From the NCBI GenBank assembly GCA_023548195.1, contig JAJHZJ010000808.1, positions 6,626,389-6,690,388 on the forward strand: a DNA stretch of 64,000 nucleotides, read 5' to 3'. The first letter of the stretch is position 1; every line of letters begins with the position of its first letter. This document shows, one piece after another, positions 46,136 through 58,740 of the stretch. The notes beneath the pieces are model-generated. The model ran no database searches and was not told the origin of the DNA. It worked only from the letters and a program-made list of their open reading frames with translations. The position numbers and the translations under genes were made by a program. This stretch comes from Bettongia penicillata ogilbyi. Its lineage: Eukaryota; Chordata; Mammalia; Diprotodontia; Potoroidae.

Positions 46136-47565
46136 GACTAGGGGAAAGAGTTCAATCCTGAGGATTATAGGAGACACTGTTTTATTGACAATGTGGAGGA
46201 CCCTGCATATCAGATAAGATCATTTGGGGCAATGAAGAAAGCCAATTTGGGCTAAGTCCAATAAAGCTGCTTACCCTGAATTACCTAAGCCATTTCAGCT
46301 GAATTCACTGAATAACTGACTGAAGTCTTGCTCTGTGAAATTAATTAGATGGTGGGAGAATTGACTTTCACTACAATGTCACTCCCCCCACCTTCCACGG
46401 TCCTTAATTTCTAAATAATACTTGTTCAAGTCAGTATATCTGGCATAGATCAAGGAACTAGGCTTCCCACCCCCCCCCCCCGCTTTTATTAAAAATGTTG
46501 CTAACATTTCAATAACAATTCCAGCATACCAGAATTGTCTGATTTTTAAGCTGAAAATTCATTTTGAATGAAGAAATGACCTTAATTTTTGCTAATTTTA
46601 GGTAATAATCAATGGGGTTGTATTAGAGTTAACAGTTTTTAAGGATTAACATTTTCACTTGGCATTTTGGTTTGTCAGTTACATTAAATCATTACATCTC
46701 TTGAACAAAAAGCAAGTCGAATAAGTTCAAATTGATATGTCTTACATGGATAGAAGAGTTGAACTGAAATGGCTTCTAACTACTTCCAGTTTTATAATTC
46801 TTTAATAGTGTTACTATTTGGACTTTGTCAATGAGAGTAATGTAATTTGTTCCTTTTGCATTAGAGAACCAGCATTTAAGGTCACACCGACTAGCCCAAG
46901 GGCAAGCTGTAAACTTGAATTACCTAGTCATCTGCTGGAAGCATTATTCTGTAAAAGAAGATTCTGGGCAGTTCTTGACAGCAAATGCTGAAAATCTCAG
47001 ACTTTGAAAAAAAGAGATGGAATGAGAGGAATAGCTACTCAGGTCAGTCAGTAAAAATGTCTTAAATGGAAAACTAAAGAATTGAATATTGAATTTTACA
47101 TGGCCTTAAGATATCCTGTGGTGATCTCTTATACAAATGGACTCTATGGTTTAATGCCCCCTTCTCCCAGTTAATTGATTCATGATTATCCACCATAGCC
47201 CAGTGTCTGATGGGGGGTGCCCTGGAACTGCCAGTAAGAGTAACATCAAATAACAAGAACAAGCACAACCTCGCACATGGATTACATACTGAACAATACA
47301 AGCACATGTCGGAAGAGATTAGCCAGTGTATATAGCTACATAGTTTGTATGAAAAAGAGAGAAATTTTAATCGCTAGCTCAATATAAATAAACAATGAAG
47401 TGTGTCTGTCAAAAAACAATCCAGACTGGTTTTAGGGTGTTTCTGCAAAGGTATAGTGTCTAGAAAAAGAGAGGTAATAGGCTTTTTTTATTCTCGGTTG
47501 ATCTGACCACAACTGGAGTATTGTGTTCAATTCTAGGTACTACGTTTTCAGACTGGTTTCCACAT
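46136..47565. other. Intron sequence, nothing recognised
   Basis: A poly-C run lies at about 46471-46482. No gene or repeat family is recognised; 'gaccacaactggagtattgt' 'gttcaattctagg' (47505-47538) is a known-looking LINE remnant that I cannot place. Confidence 0.4.
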
Positions 47566-47569
47566 TGGT

Positions 47570-47875
47570 ATTTACAGAGCAGAAGTCTGAACTTGCCATT
47601 CCCCTGTTCAAGAACATATGGTGGCTCCCTATTACCCCTAGTATAAAATACAAACTCTTTTATTTAACATTTAAAGCCCTTCACAATCAGCTTCCATCCT
47701 ATCTTTCCAGCTTATTTTCTGTTACTTCCACTTATGTGCATTATGTTCCATTCAAGCAGCCTACGTGGTTGATATTCCCCATGCCAATGGTTCATTTTGT
47801 GTCTACAAGCCTTTGTACTGGCAGTCCCCAATATTTGAAATGTTCTTTTTCCTCCTCTCAGCTTTTTGGGATTCC
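47570..47875 (+). repeat. L2 LINE, first part, split by LTR
   Basis: 'cccctgttcaagaacatatg' 'gtggctccctattacc', 'taaagcccttcacaatcagc' 'ttccatcctatctttccagc' are clear L2 3' text, ending abruptly at the LTR boundary. Confidence 0.75.
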
Positions 47876-47879
47876 CATC

Positions 47880-48760
47880 TGTTAGGCAGGAGACATAGGA
47901 GACACTGGAGTGGGGGCTTTTCTAGCAGGTGCTCTAGCACTAGTAGGTTCGTTCTTGATCTGGGCAGGCAGGAAGACAGGACTGGAGACATAATAAGGGG
48001 TTAAATAAGTTAACTTTATTCTAGTCTTCTCAAATGTTTGCTGATAATGGGAGCATCAGCTCCTACATAGTCCCCTAATTACTCTTCTTGCAGAGAGGAG
48101 GACTCTGAGAACTGCTGCTATGAATAATTTTAAGGGTCTAATTGCATAGTATAATGGACCCTCTATTCAGCAGTAAACATTGTTCAATAAAGTAAAACAT
48201 AACATCCTTAGCAACATCCCTAAGGAAAATATATCATCTAATACATATATATATGTATATATGTATCATAACGCTCAGTCAGTTGACATAGCATATATCA
48301 TTGCATCCCCAAAGTCAGGGAGTCTCAGACTAGGGTCTTACTTAGCATGACACATCCTTAAGGGGTAGCAGTAAAATACTAAGTAAAGTACTCTCTCATC
48401 TTAATCCAAGTTCCTCTTCTGTGGACTGACCACTCCCTGCTCTTGCCTGTGTTTACAGGCAGGCAGCTCTCTGCTTCTGCTTTTTGGCTCAGCTCATGGG
48501 GACTGTTCCACTCCAAACTCTTCCTGCTTCTGCCTGCAAGCAGCTCCAGGAGATCCTGCCCACAGCTTCTCTTTCTAGGAAAATAAAACTTATTAGGACT
48601 ATAACAATATTTATACACATTACCAGCACCACCAACTCAATTTCCTTTAACAGCTCTTAAAAGGGGCTTAAACTGAGTCTCCTTCTCATGGGCAGATCTC
48701 CTCTCTTCAGCTTAATTCACTTATAAAGACCAACAGGGTTTCTGTCTGAGAATTAACACA
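47880..48760 (-). mobile_element. LTR of an endogenous retrovirus (probable 4-bp duplication CATC)
   Basis: On the minus strand the segment starts TGTGTTAATTCTCAGACAGA (48760) and ends CTCCTGCCTAACA (47880). CATC flanks both ends (47876-47879 and 48761-48764). An AATAAA signal (complement of 48015-48020) lies about 135 bases from the 3' end. A TATAAATA-like box near 48606-48613 would be almost 600 bases upstream of that signal, unusually far. L2 text stops at the left boundary but resumes only at about 49130, so the upper boundary may lie beyond 48760. No gag, pol or env sequence is seen. Confidence 0.6.
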
Positions 48761-48764
48761 CATC

Positions 48765-49129
48765 AAAAGAAGAAGTGCCGACATCACAAATAAATCCTAC
48801 TTTGCTTGCCATTACAGGTGAGTGAGAATCTAGAAGGAGCTACAATTCCTCCAGGTGCTCTTAGTCTCAATGGGGGCTGGTTGAGGCAAGCACACATACT
48901 TGTGTATTCCTATTCCCCACTTACTGACTAGTGCTCACTTGATTTATAGGGCAACAGACAAAGAAGGCAATTTGCCAGCAATAGCCTCACAAGCTTACAT
49001 TAACTCATTTTTATACCTTATTGTGTAGTCACAGTAGAAATTGTTTAAAACTATGATCCTGGGAACTAATATTTAGGATCCTGGGAACTATTATCTAAAA
49101 AAGGAATAACAAAATTTTCCTTACTTATA
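48765..49129. other. Unassigned segment between LTR and L2
   Basis: Either more LTR or older filler within the L2. It holds two direct copies of GATCCTGGGAACTA (49055-49068, 49077-49090). Confidence 0.4.
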
Positions 49130-49345
49130 CAATCCTCTTTTATACAACCTTGTCTATACTCAGCTTTCCTACATCTGTATGCATATTGTTTCCCTCAGTT
49201 TTCACTCATTAGCATTTATTTATCAGTTGACTGTAGAATGGAAGCTTCTTGACAACAGGAACTTTTCCCATGATGTAGCCTCAGTGTCTAACATGGTTTC
49301 TGACACAGACTATAGGTGCTTCATGGATGCTTATTGAATTTGGGA
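49130..49345 (+). repeat. L2 LINE, second part
   Basis: 'gaatggaagcttcttgacaa' 'caggaacttttccc' and 'ctataggtgcttcatggatg' 'cttattgaatttggg' complete the L2 3' end begun at 47570. Confidence 0.65.
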
Positions 49346-49414
49346 ACCTTGACAACATTCTGTACCTCTCAAAGAAGGCAGCCAGGGTGGTCAAGGCACC
49401 CAAACCATATTGAA

Positions 49415-49585
49415 AAATAACAGAATTTTAGAGGTAGAAGGAACCATTAGAGTTCATTATACACCTTTATTTTATAGATGAGAGAATGAATTCTGGAGAA
49501 ATTAAGTGCTTTGCCTAAGTTCATTAAACTAGTTGCTGGCATATGTGGTATATTGTACTCTCCATTACACCATGTGGCTCCTTTT
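49415..49585 (-). repeat. THER-type SINE
   Basis: 'cagaattttagaggtagaag' 'gaaccattagagttcat' (tail), 'gagaaattaagtgctttgcc' and 'ctccattacaccatgtggct' (head) form a complete reverse-complement element. Confidence 0.75.
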
Positions 49586-50720
49586 AGTTAACTGGCCAAG
49601 GAAAATACTGCCTTCCACAGCCACATAGGTTGTCCTCCTTCAGTCTAACCAGTCATCTCAAATGCATGTCAGTGATCACAGGGAGGCTGGAAGACAATAT
49701 GAAGGGCTCAGCACAAGCCCATACTCACTCCTGAAAAATCACTTTAAAAATAAATGCCTTGTGAAGAGCAGGCAATTAGTAACTGTTGAACTGGATGGAA
49801 CATCCTTCTGATAGTGAGGTGGTAGCATTGTCTTTGACAATGCGGGTAATTCCTTTATTACAAGACGACATGAAAGATGAATAGGATATCCCCATCCTAT
49901 TTATGATATAAATGGGCCAAGAAAAGGTTTAACATTCTAAAAATAATTTTTAAACTTATTTAAATGTAAGAAGTTGAAGGTTGCAAATGAGAAAATGAAA
50001 TTTCCAGAAACATCCCAAATGCATAATTGAAAAACCTTGGCACCTTCAAGAAGTTTTCTATCCACAACATGATTTTTGTGCTGGTTTTGTAAAGTGAGAA
50101 GAAGTTAAAATTGTTTGTGTAGGGGAAAAGAGCATCACAATAGGAAGCTATTTCTAGTTGTAGTCATGGTAACAACAATGAAATCATTTCTGCCAAGACA
50201 AAATGAGAAGGGTAAGTTATAATCACTTGGGAATAATCAGTCTGCAGAGCTGATTAACTGTTTGAATGGAGATCTAGTCTAGAAAAGAAAGGCTCATTTT
50301 TAACATCAGCTACATGCTAAAAAACAACTATACTTTTTCTCTTTTGTATTTTCTCTCCTCTATTTTGATTCTCATTTTTGTTTATACAGATCAAGAGATA
50401 GACTAAAACATGGTAGGAAATCAAACCCATCAAAAGCTTATTTTGAAGTTTCTGTCTAGAAAATATCTTTCACTATGGGAGAAAGTAATCTTTTAAAACA
50501 AAGATAGAAAATGGAGACAAACACAACTGTTCCCCTCCCCACAAACACCTGACATGGGAGCTGCTGTACTTGTTGCCAAAATATTTGTTTGCTTTGGGAA
50601 ATGTTCAAGTAGAATATGCTTTTTAAAATGGTTACTCATACTTTTTATGTGATTTAGCCCATTCTCCCCTACAATTGTTCTTAAATTTTTGTGAAAGTAT
50701 CACAGCTCTCCACACCCAAC
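49586..50720. other. Intron sequence, nothing recognised
   Basis: No recognised gene or repeat. Confidence 0.4.
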
Positions 50721-50724
50721 TATT

Positions 50725-50900
50725 CAAGTATATTCTGAGCACCTACTATGTGTTTAGCAATGTTCTAGGTGATGTGGAGGACTTAAAATAATAAGATATG
50801 ACTCCTGCTCTCCAAAACTTACAGTCTACTTGGGCAGAGAAAGATATGATGTAAAAAAATGAATTAATAAAATGAAAATATAACAAATTACAAACTGTAA
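50725..50900 (-). repeat. L2 3' end
   Basis: 'ttctgagcacctactatgtg' and 'ctccaaaacttacagtctac' 'ttgggcagagaaag' are reverse-complement L2. Confidence 0.7.
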
Positions 50901-51429
50901 ATACTTAACTATTCACAGGCATTTCACCACTTGACAATAATTATGCTCACATTCAAACTCTAAATTCTTAGCTTCTCCCTTCTTTTCCCATCATAGACAC
51001 TCTTTGGGGCTCAAAACTATGCCAGACTGATATTACATGTTAGGGCTCTGTCACTAGTGTGTTCAGATGCTTGGATCAATACCTGAGAATGTAGTGCTGG
51101 CACCCAGAACTATCCAACCTCTCCAGCTAGTTACATGGGTAGATGTCTGCCTTTGCATGGTTCAAGAAAGAGCTTAGCTCCAGTGTACTAACAACTCACT
51201 GTAAATATGAAATCAGTGCTCAAGTTCCTTCCTCTTTCGTACTCATTCTCAAGTATTCTGCCTTCATATCCAAGGACTTGATTGAGTGCTAATTACTAAA
51301 ATGGCTGTTTTGAGAGGATCCAGAATTAATGATGGAAAATAGATACATGACTGCCTGCCTTCGCCCAGAGATTTCAATCCTAACAACTCTAAGTGTGGTA
51401 GTTTTTCAGAGCAGGAATAATGTAACTTA

Positions 51430-51500
51430 CTTGAAAAGATATCCCCAGACCCTTGCGTAGAGCCTTACACATAGTAGGTCCTTAATAAATGACTGTTGAA
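51430..51500 (+). repeat. L2 3' end
   Basis: 'gagccttacacatagtaggt' 'ccttaataaatgactgttga' is the last 50 bases of L2. Confidence 0.75.
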
Positions 51501-53150
51501 TTTAATTTGTTGATTAATAATAGCATTTAATTAATAATAATATCTGATGTTAACAAAACACTTTCTTGAGAAGAATAGGAAAAATTTAGTTGAGTACAAG
51601 GAAGAAATTCCTTTCAGGGGAAAATACTCAGATGGCCATGTGGACATCAAGAATTGATATAGTATGTTTATGAGGCAGCTGAAGGAAACTTTTCTAATAT
51701 CAGCTGAGAGTCAATATTAGGGAGTAGTGAGAACTATAGCTGGATTGATTAGCTGATATCAGATTATGGGTACGAATTTATTTATAACTTATAATATGAT
51801 ATGAATTTATAGTAGATATGATAGGAAATGGGAAGTCATTGACGGTTTCCAGTCAGGGAGTGATATGATAAAAACAGAGTTTACTGAAATACCAACTCAT
51901 TGTCTATATTTACAGACTATATATACTGATAGGTCTAGCTCAACAGATTGTCCTTACAAGTGCATATCATAGTCTGGATAATAATCTTTATTCATTCACT
52001 TAGTTTTTCTTTTGTGGATTATAGGCTGAAGTCCTTTTAAATGATTGTAAATCTCATTCAAGAAGACCAGCAATATCTTATGGCTTATATGATATGATGA
52101 GCATAACATTATCCCCAAATAGGAGAATCTGGAGGATCATATGGTATATTGGGGTTCCCTTCTTATATTTAAACTCTGTGCAATAATTCTCCATTTCAGT
52201 CATAAGCAGCTTTAATGAGCATATATCTTCTTGGGTTTTTTTTTATATTGCTTGATAATCAGCGAATCCAACAATTTTCTAGTTGGATTTGTTAGGCAGT
52301 GTAGTATGATTATGACATAAGTCTGAGTATAATCTTGTTGGAGGAAAATCTTCAAAAACACATTTTTCTCCAAATGAAGAAAGTGCTTTACAAATCTGTA
52401 CTTTTCAGTCGATTATGTGATTTTCAAGATAAGGAATAATTTGCAAAACTAACATTCCTTTTTCATATTTTCATCAAACATATGTAATTCATTCATCTAA
52501 ATATGTGTAAATCATTCTAAATTTTTTAGAAAAATAAGAATACAACATTTATATCTGTTTCATTGCCTTTTAAAAAGATACAGCCTATGATTTCCCCTCA
52601 ATTATTCCCTAGAATGATGAAATTGAAATTATGTGGCCTACAGCATTGATTTCTTCTATGTGCACTTGGTCTGGTCCAACTGTTCTTATAATCTTTATCA
52701 CAGTTAATGCCATTTCCACTTCCTGTCATTTAGTCAGTGTAATAGAACTGAGACATTAGAGTCTTATTACACTGTTATTGATGAGGAAAAAATAGTTTGT
52801 CACAGAAATGTTGACAGACATTTTCCTTAAGTTTGTTATCCAGTAAGTTTCATCTTTAAATGCTTCTGTAATGATTTGGCTTTCCTGAATTTCACTCCAA
52901 GTTTTCTACAGACATTTTCTCTCCATTGCTTTGCTTTATTTGGAGGTATAATATTACTCATAAGATCATAGTTCTCCTAAATAAAGGTTTAGAAATGAGT
53001 TTATACTCTACTCTAGTATTTCCCTTGATGGTCACGTTTCTGTTTGGCCAGTTGGTCAACTGTTTGCTGGTAGAAATGATATGTGGAATGTTTTGGTTTT
53101 CTTGTTATAGATTACTTTACCTCAGTTAAGCTTCTGTAGGAAAAAGTGAT
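51501..53150. other. Intron sequence, nothing recognised
   Basis: Long AT-rich stretch without recognised repeats; the largest repeat-poor segment in the intron by eye. Confidence 0.4.
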
Positions 53151-53154
53151 AGTC

Positions 53155-53265
53155 TATGCTGCATGGACTATTTTTTATTTATCTCTGTATGCCTAGCATG
53201 GAGCACAAGTTCCAAAATACAGTAGGCACTTATGGAATGTTTGTTGAACAAATGTTTGAATAGAC
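53155..53265 (+). repeat. L2 3' end
   Basis: 'ctctgtatgcctagcatgga' and 'agtaggcacttatggaatgt' 'ttgttgaacaaatg' match the L2 terminus. Confidence 0.7.
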
Positions 53266-53839
53266 CCTGGATTTGTTGTAATTGCATGCTGTTACTTTTC
53301 ATCTTTACACTTTCTGGTAATTTGGCATTGATTTTGATCCTTAAGTTCATACTGTTACTACACACACATAGCTAATTCACTAATGGCTCCCACATTAGTA
53401 ACTAGATGTTTCCTTTAAAATTATGATAAGTTTAATTTTTGGTGATGGTCAATGGTGGTTATGCCCCATGCCTTCTGACTCTTTCTTCTTAAAGAAAGTA
53501 TTTATGCTATGTAGAACTATGAACGCTGAATAGTCTATATATGCCTTTGGCATTTTCCCTGTCTTAATCCTAAGTGGCATTTTCTAAAAAATTTCATTAT
53601 CTTCTTGTAAGATAACCTTTGTATTGAAGGCATGGATCAAGTGTGGCATGCTTTTGAAAGGAGTTTACCATTGTCATGGGGGTAGGGCTATATTTAGCAC
53701 AGCGTCTAAAATAATAGGGATTCTCCATAGATGAACGGTGAAGTTCTCCAAATGTTTTTGGATGACAAGCTAATTGTACCCAAACCCAGAACAACCAGAA
53801 CCTCCCAAATGAGATCCCTAGTCACTTAAAAGACTTCAG
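53266..53839. other. Intron sequence, nothing recognised
   Basis: No recognised feature. Confidence 0.4.
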
Positions 53840-54025
53840 CCTTGGGGGCAGGGGTGGAGCCAATGACTTGCTTGAGCTCTCCCCCAAACACTTCCAAATA
53901 CCTGTAAAAATGACTAAACAGATTCTAGAGCTGCAGAACCCACAAAATGATGGAGTGAAACAAATCTCCAGGCCAACAAAGCCCGGAAGGTCAACAGGAA
54001 GGGTCTATTGCACTGAGCTGGGAGT
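53840..54025 (+). repeat. L1 5'-UTR fragment
   Basis: Begins near 'gcaggggtggagccaatgac' and continues 'gagctctcccccaaacactt', 'gagctgcagaacccacaaaa' 'tgatggagtgaaacaaat', wording typical of the start of marsupial L1 elements. No ORF1 follows, so this is an isolated 5' piece. Confidence 0.6.
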
Positions 54026-55364
54026 GGAGGGCATGGTTTGTAGATGATTATTTAATTAGAACTGCTTGATTTACCTTAGGAGCTTTATCAAAACTATTAT
54101 TACTCATATCAAATTCAGGGAAAAATGCCAAATGCTTTCAAATATTTAATACAATGTATAGAAAACTAAGGGAAAGCCATTATCTAAATTTTTTTCTTGT
54201 TTACCTTTGGCTACGTATAGCAGGTGCCTGTGGAAGACAGGTATTTGCTTCTGTTTTTCCAACATTCTGTTAAGGAGGTAAAATGGAAAAACAAAAAATC
54301 ATTTTGATAATTTAGTTTAATTTGTTGCACTCAAACAGTGTCTCTGAATGCTATGCAGGAGTCAGGCTGCCTTCCTTCTTTTAGTCTGGCAGCATAAGTC
54401 CAGATTAATCACAGAAAAGAGCTACGATTTTTTCCATTTGGAATGACACATCTCTGGAGGAGCTAAATGAAAAAAACATGATAAATATGGAAGAGCCATA
54501 TTGTCACAATTGTGGGATATGATGTTGGTCAATGAGAAAGGACAGATTTCCACTGAATATTCTTCCTTAGTGACATGCAGTGATGCTAACATTTCAACAA
54601 AAAGCAGCACTACAGACCACCAAGATAGACCTGAAAATGTAATTTAGATTTATTTCCATTCATGATCCACCCTGTTAACTCACTACATTCTGTGTAACTA
54701 TAGCTATAAACAGGGTGACTATCCAATAAGCTTTTTCTACATAAGTGAAGTTCAGTAGGATATAGCTTATGGCTAAATCATTTGGTTACATGACTTTGCT
54801 GGTATCTGATTCCCAGAGTGATGACTTTGGTATAGGAATATTGGAGACAATACAGAACAGTTCAGAAGGTGTCAGGAGCCCATGGCTTGGTTGCTGTCAT
54901 TATTTCCTGGCCCAGCTGGTATGTTCTCCTGTGCCTTAGGCCTCTCAGCAGTTTTTAGTATAGCTCTCTGCCAGCAGCTCTCCCTGAGAATATACAGAGC
55001 ACAAAGAAACAGAAACAGACACAGAGGGAAAGCCGTCCAGACAGTCACATTCTCCACAGCTGCCCTGCTGTGCCACACCAATAGCTCTTCTAACTCTCTT
55101 GCTCAATCAGCTGACAATGTAATTAATTCTATAAATACCTGTTCTATAATATGAGAGCCAGTATAGAAATACTGGTCCAGAAGGAAAGGCTACCCTTGAT
55201 TTTATAGACTGCCTATAGATGGCCTCAGAGAGAAAGTCTCTCAGTGTCCTCATTAGGGTGATTGGTGATACTTGCTATTTTCCTGACTGTGTTAAAAGAG
55301 CCAGAATGTGTCACTAGTGAAGCCTATTTTAGGCAACAATCTTATGATCGCTTGAGCTTAGAAT
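54026..55364. other. Intron sequence with one unassigned ORF
   Basis: A 90-codon open frame at 54882-55154 (+) has a hydrophobic start (about residues 1-35) and an Arg-rich middle. No conserved family, splice or promoter context supports it. Confidence 0.35.
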
Positions 55365-55369
55365 TACAC

Positions 55370-55520
55370 ATTTAATTAGAGCAGGAAGTGACCTTAGAGA
55401 CTTTGTGCAACACCATGCTTTTACAGAAACCTTAAGCCTAGAGAAGTCAAGGACATGGGCACAGGATCAGGAAAAGCCAGAATTTACAGCCAAATATTCT
55501 TCAAATACAGCATTCTTACC
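55370..55520 (-). repeat. MIR/THER fragment
   Basis: 'gcaggaagtgaccttagaga' 'ctttgtgcaacacc' and 'aagcctagagaagtcaagga' are diverged reverse-complement CORE-SINE text. Confidence 0.5.
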
Positions 55521-55694
55521 AACTTCAACACAGGGCCTAGCTAGTTCCTTTAGAAAATAACACCGAGTTATTGGACAAAACCCTGAAGTAAATGTTGATT
55601 AATACCACAGAGCTCTGTTATGATGCAGATACAATTTGATTTGGCATTTTTAATGCACTTATAAAATATTTTCCATTACCCTTATCTGTCTTAT

Positions 55695-55800
55695 CCCTTC
55701 TCTAAATGGCAAGCACATGAGGGCAATGACTAAACTTTTTTATGTCCTCAAGGGTTTAACACAATCTTCTACACCTAAATGATTCTTGAAGCATAAAGTG
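55695..55800 (+). repeat. L2 3' end, diverged
   Basis: 'gcaagcacatgagggcaatg' 'actaaacttttttatg' and 'ctaaatgattcttgaagc' recall the L2 terminus. Confidence 0.4.
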
Positions 55801-55837
55801 ATAGAATCAAAGAATTTGAAAGTTGAAATATAGATTC

Positions 55838-56640
55838 CCCCCCTTTTTATCTCTTTGGGATACAAACCTCAGAGCCATATTGATAGATCAAAGGGTCAAC
55901 ATAGTTTTATAAGCTTTTTGGGTCTGGTTCCAAATTGTTTTCCAGAATGGTGGTATCAGTTCCCTACTCCACTAACAGTTTATTAGTCTACCTATTTTCC
56001 TCCCAATCCCTCCAGCATTATCCATTTGCGATAGCTTTAAGGTGTTACCTCAGGTTGTTTTAATTCATGTTTCTGTAATCAATGATGATTTAGAGCATTT
56101 TTCATATGACTATAGATAACTTTGATTTTTTCTTTTGAAACCTGAATGTTTACATTCTTTGACCATTTATCAGCTGGGGGAATGTCTATTATTTTTATAA
56201 ATTTGACTCAGTCCTATACTCAATCTGTGTGTGTGTGTGTGTGTGTGTGTATGCATCCTTTTTGGATTCTGGTTTATAATGTATTCTGCTCTCTACTTTT
56301 GTTTTATGGGCAAGCTCATTCCATTCACATGCACAGTTATGTTACTAAATTTATATTTCTCTCCATACTGTTTTCCTCTATTTTTCTTTTTACTTTATCC
56401 CTCCTCAAAAGTCTATTTTGCTTCTGACCACCGCCTCCTTTATTCTATCCTCCCTTTTTCACACCCCCTTTTCTTTTATCCCATTCCCTTCCTATTTCTC
56501 TATTTTGTAAGTTATATTTCTATACACAACTGAGTATGCATATGAATTCTTCCTTTTTTAAACAATTCTGGTGAGAGGAAAATATGTATTACCCCCACTT
56601 TCCCATTTTCCTCTTCACTGTAAATGTACTTCCTCTTAAG
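55838..56640 (-). mobile_element. L1 fragment with internal deletion
   Basis: The left part (55838-56225) is the complement of the ORF2 C-terminus ('gagcatttttcatatgacta', 'gttccaaattgttttccaga', compare 62870-63200). The right part (56254-56640) is the complement of the inter-ORF region (compare about 60050-60430). They are joined by a (TG)n run at 56226-56253, so about 2.4 kb of ORF2 is missing between them. Confidence 0.7.
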
Positions 56641-56644
56641 AAGG

Positions 56645-56830
56645 GAAGATGATACATGGAATGCCTAAGAACTTTACCATTATTAGGGCAGTGAAAAGGA
56701 GGTTAGATAGACAGCATGGATATGATTTGATTATGTTAGGATGTACTGAGAGAAGGAAGACAGAGAGGTAGAATGGGGAGGAATTTTATCACATAAAAGA
56801 GGCAATTTATAAATAATTATATGTGTATGT
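56645..56830 (+). mobile_element. Inverted 5' segment of the same L1
   Basis: 'gggaagatgatacatggaat' 'gcctaagaactttaccatta' matches 59860-59910 in the opposite orientation to its neighbour. The element order fits a 5' inversion by twin priming. Confidence 0.6.
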
Positions 56831-58155
56831 TTACATACACACACATTGAGGGATTCTGCTCAGGTTTTTTTTTTTTTTGTTTGTTTTTACTGTTTGTGAA
56901 TGATCAAAAAGTTTGTAGACTATAGCCCTAAATAAATGGTTGGTGGTAGGTACCTCTCCAACTGTGCGAAATATCACATATCCCCATTTTTTTTCATCTC
57001 GCAGGTCTGATTCTTGATCCTATTGTTATAGCTGAACACTACTTTGATATGAGTCCTTCTCAGACTTGTTTGCTGTTCAGGGTTGGGTGGTTGAATTCCT
57101 TTCCTCAAGATATTATCCAATTTAAGTTACTGGTTGTTTTGAGTTATAACCATCTTTTAACACTCCTTTTAGTAGCTTCTTGTTCTGCCCCCTCCCATAA
57201 TAAGGTTACCTTGTCTCTTTCTCTACCTGTCACTTCTTTTCCCCATATTCAAGGTCTTTACGTATCCTTGCTATGAACAGGAGTAGTTCAGACATCACAG
57301 TTAACTCTTTGTGATGCCATGGTTTAAGTACACTGGTAGCTCGAGTTGCTGGAAATATCTTTGTTGCACCATATAGTTTGTGCTGTTCCCTAACATATCA
57401 TGTTCCTAACATGTTCCTAACATTCAGATCTAGACAAATCCTGTCAATCTCTGTGCTGTTACTCTCCTGCTATGAAAAATATGGTAGGTAACATTTTGGC
57501 ATCATACCATTTTAGGGAAAATGAATGTGTTTGGTGTTTAAAGTTTAGATCTTACTGATCATTTATTTATTCTGAGATTTGTGGAGTGATAACAATAGTT
57601 TGGTATGACCATGAAAAAATCTGTGGGAAAGGAAGCTTAGTGTAAGGTAAATTTTTCCTCCTAGCTGAATTTTTAGTTCTTTGCTAGTACAGATTCAGTA
57701 ATTGATTTGAATACAAAGATTGCTATAGTATGAAAGAAAGCACAGAAATTAATTTTTTTCCTTGATCATGGTGCACCTTGAAAAGAGAGAACATTTTTTC
57801 AGAAGATATTCTAACATGTAAGAATATGTTGATCTTTTGTCTTATATCCAAGGAGAACATGTAGGTCTAAACAATTATTCAGACTAAGAGACTCATTATG
57901 ACTTCGACATTCACCTTTGTGTGGGGACTTTGCTAATTGATATCTTTATTTCCATCAGTGTCATTTTCATCTTTGGACTTGATAACATGGCCCAACTCCC
58001 CTGGTCCAGCGGGATGAGGTTGCCTATCTAGAACCTCAAAGTGTGTTTCTCTTCTGAAAGAAGTGTGAATTCTTTGAACTTTTCTGGGATGGGAATAAAA
58101 GGCTTTTCTGTACCTGATTGTTATTTGTAGTGCTTGTGTAGGATGTGGGAATCTT
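56831..58155. other. Intron sequence, nothing recognised
   Basis: Contains a poly-T stretch at about 56865-56888 and otherwise nothing I can name. Confidence 0.4.
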
Positions 58156-58159
58156 GTTA

Positions 58160-58740
58160 CCTACACTTAGAACCATAGAATATTAGAATTTGAAGGGATG
58201 TCAGTAGATATCTAGTCCAACCCATACCAGAAAATGGTTAACACTATAAGATACCTTACAGGTAGTCATGCATTTGTCCACAGGGGCAATATAATACTTT
58301 TTGAGGCAGACTGTTCCACTCTGGGAAAGCTTTGATAGTTAGGAAGGTTTTCCAGATCTGAAACTTAAATTTGTTTTTCTTTTAATCTCAACTTTAATCA
58401 ATTCTAAATACATCTAATTATATCATTGTCTACTCCATCTTTTCTTTCCTTTCATAATACAATCAATATTTATTGACTACTTTATTAAAATCTAGGTAAA
58501 TTCTAACTAATATTTTTCTGACCTATGCTTTAGTAATCTTGTCCAAAAAGAAATAAAGCTAATCTGATATGACTTGATTTTTTAATAAAGACATGCTTCA
58601 TTGTATTCTTGATATTACTAATTATTTTTCCAAATTTTAACTATCTCCTTATGATCCATTCTAAAACTATCCTAGAGTCAAAGTCAAGCACACTGGCACA
58701 TAATTTGCAATATTCTCTCCTTCTTCTCCCTCTTCTTTTT
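58160..58740. repeat. CR1/L3-type LINE fragments
   Basis: 'gaatattagaatttgaaggg' 'atgtcagtagatatctagtc' 'caaccc', 'ggcagactgttccactctgg' and, further on, 'ttattaaaatctaggtaaat' with 'gaaataaagctaatctgata' 'tgacttgat' occur in the order of ancient CR1/L3 text. Orientation is uncertain. Confidence 0.55.

Noticed and set aside
46136..47565. Search for GRXCR1 exon 2 in this repeat-poor stretch
   Set aside because: No frame gives glutaredoxin-domain-like residues next to consensus splice sites by eye.
54882..55154. 90-codon frame with a hydrophobic start resembling a signal peptide
   Set aside because: No family resemblance, splice site or conservation evidence; length is within chance for this much sequence.
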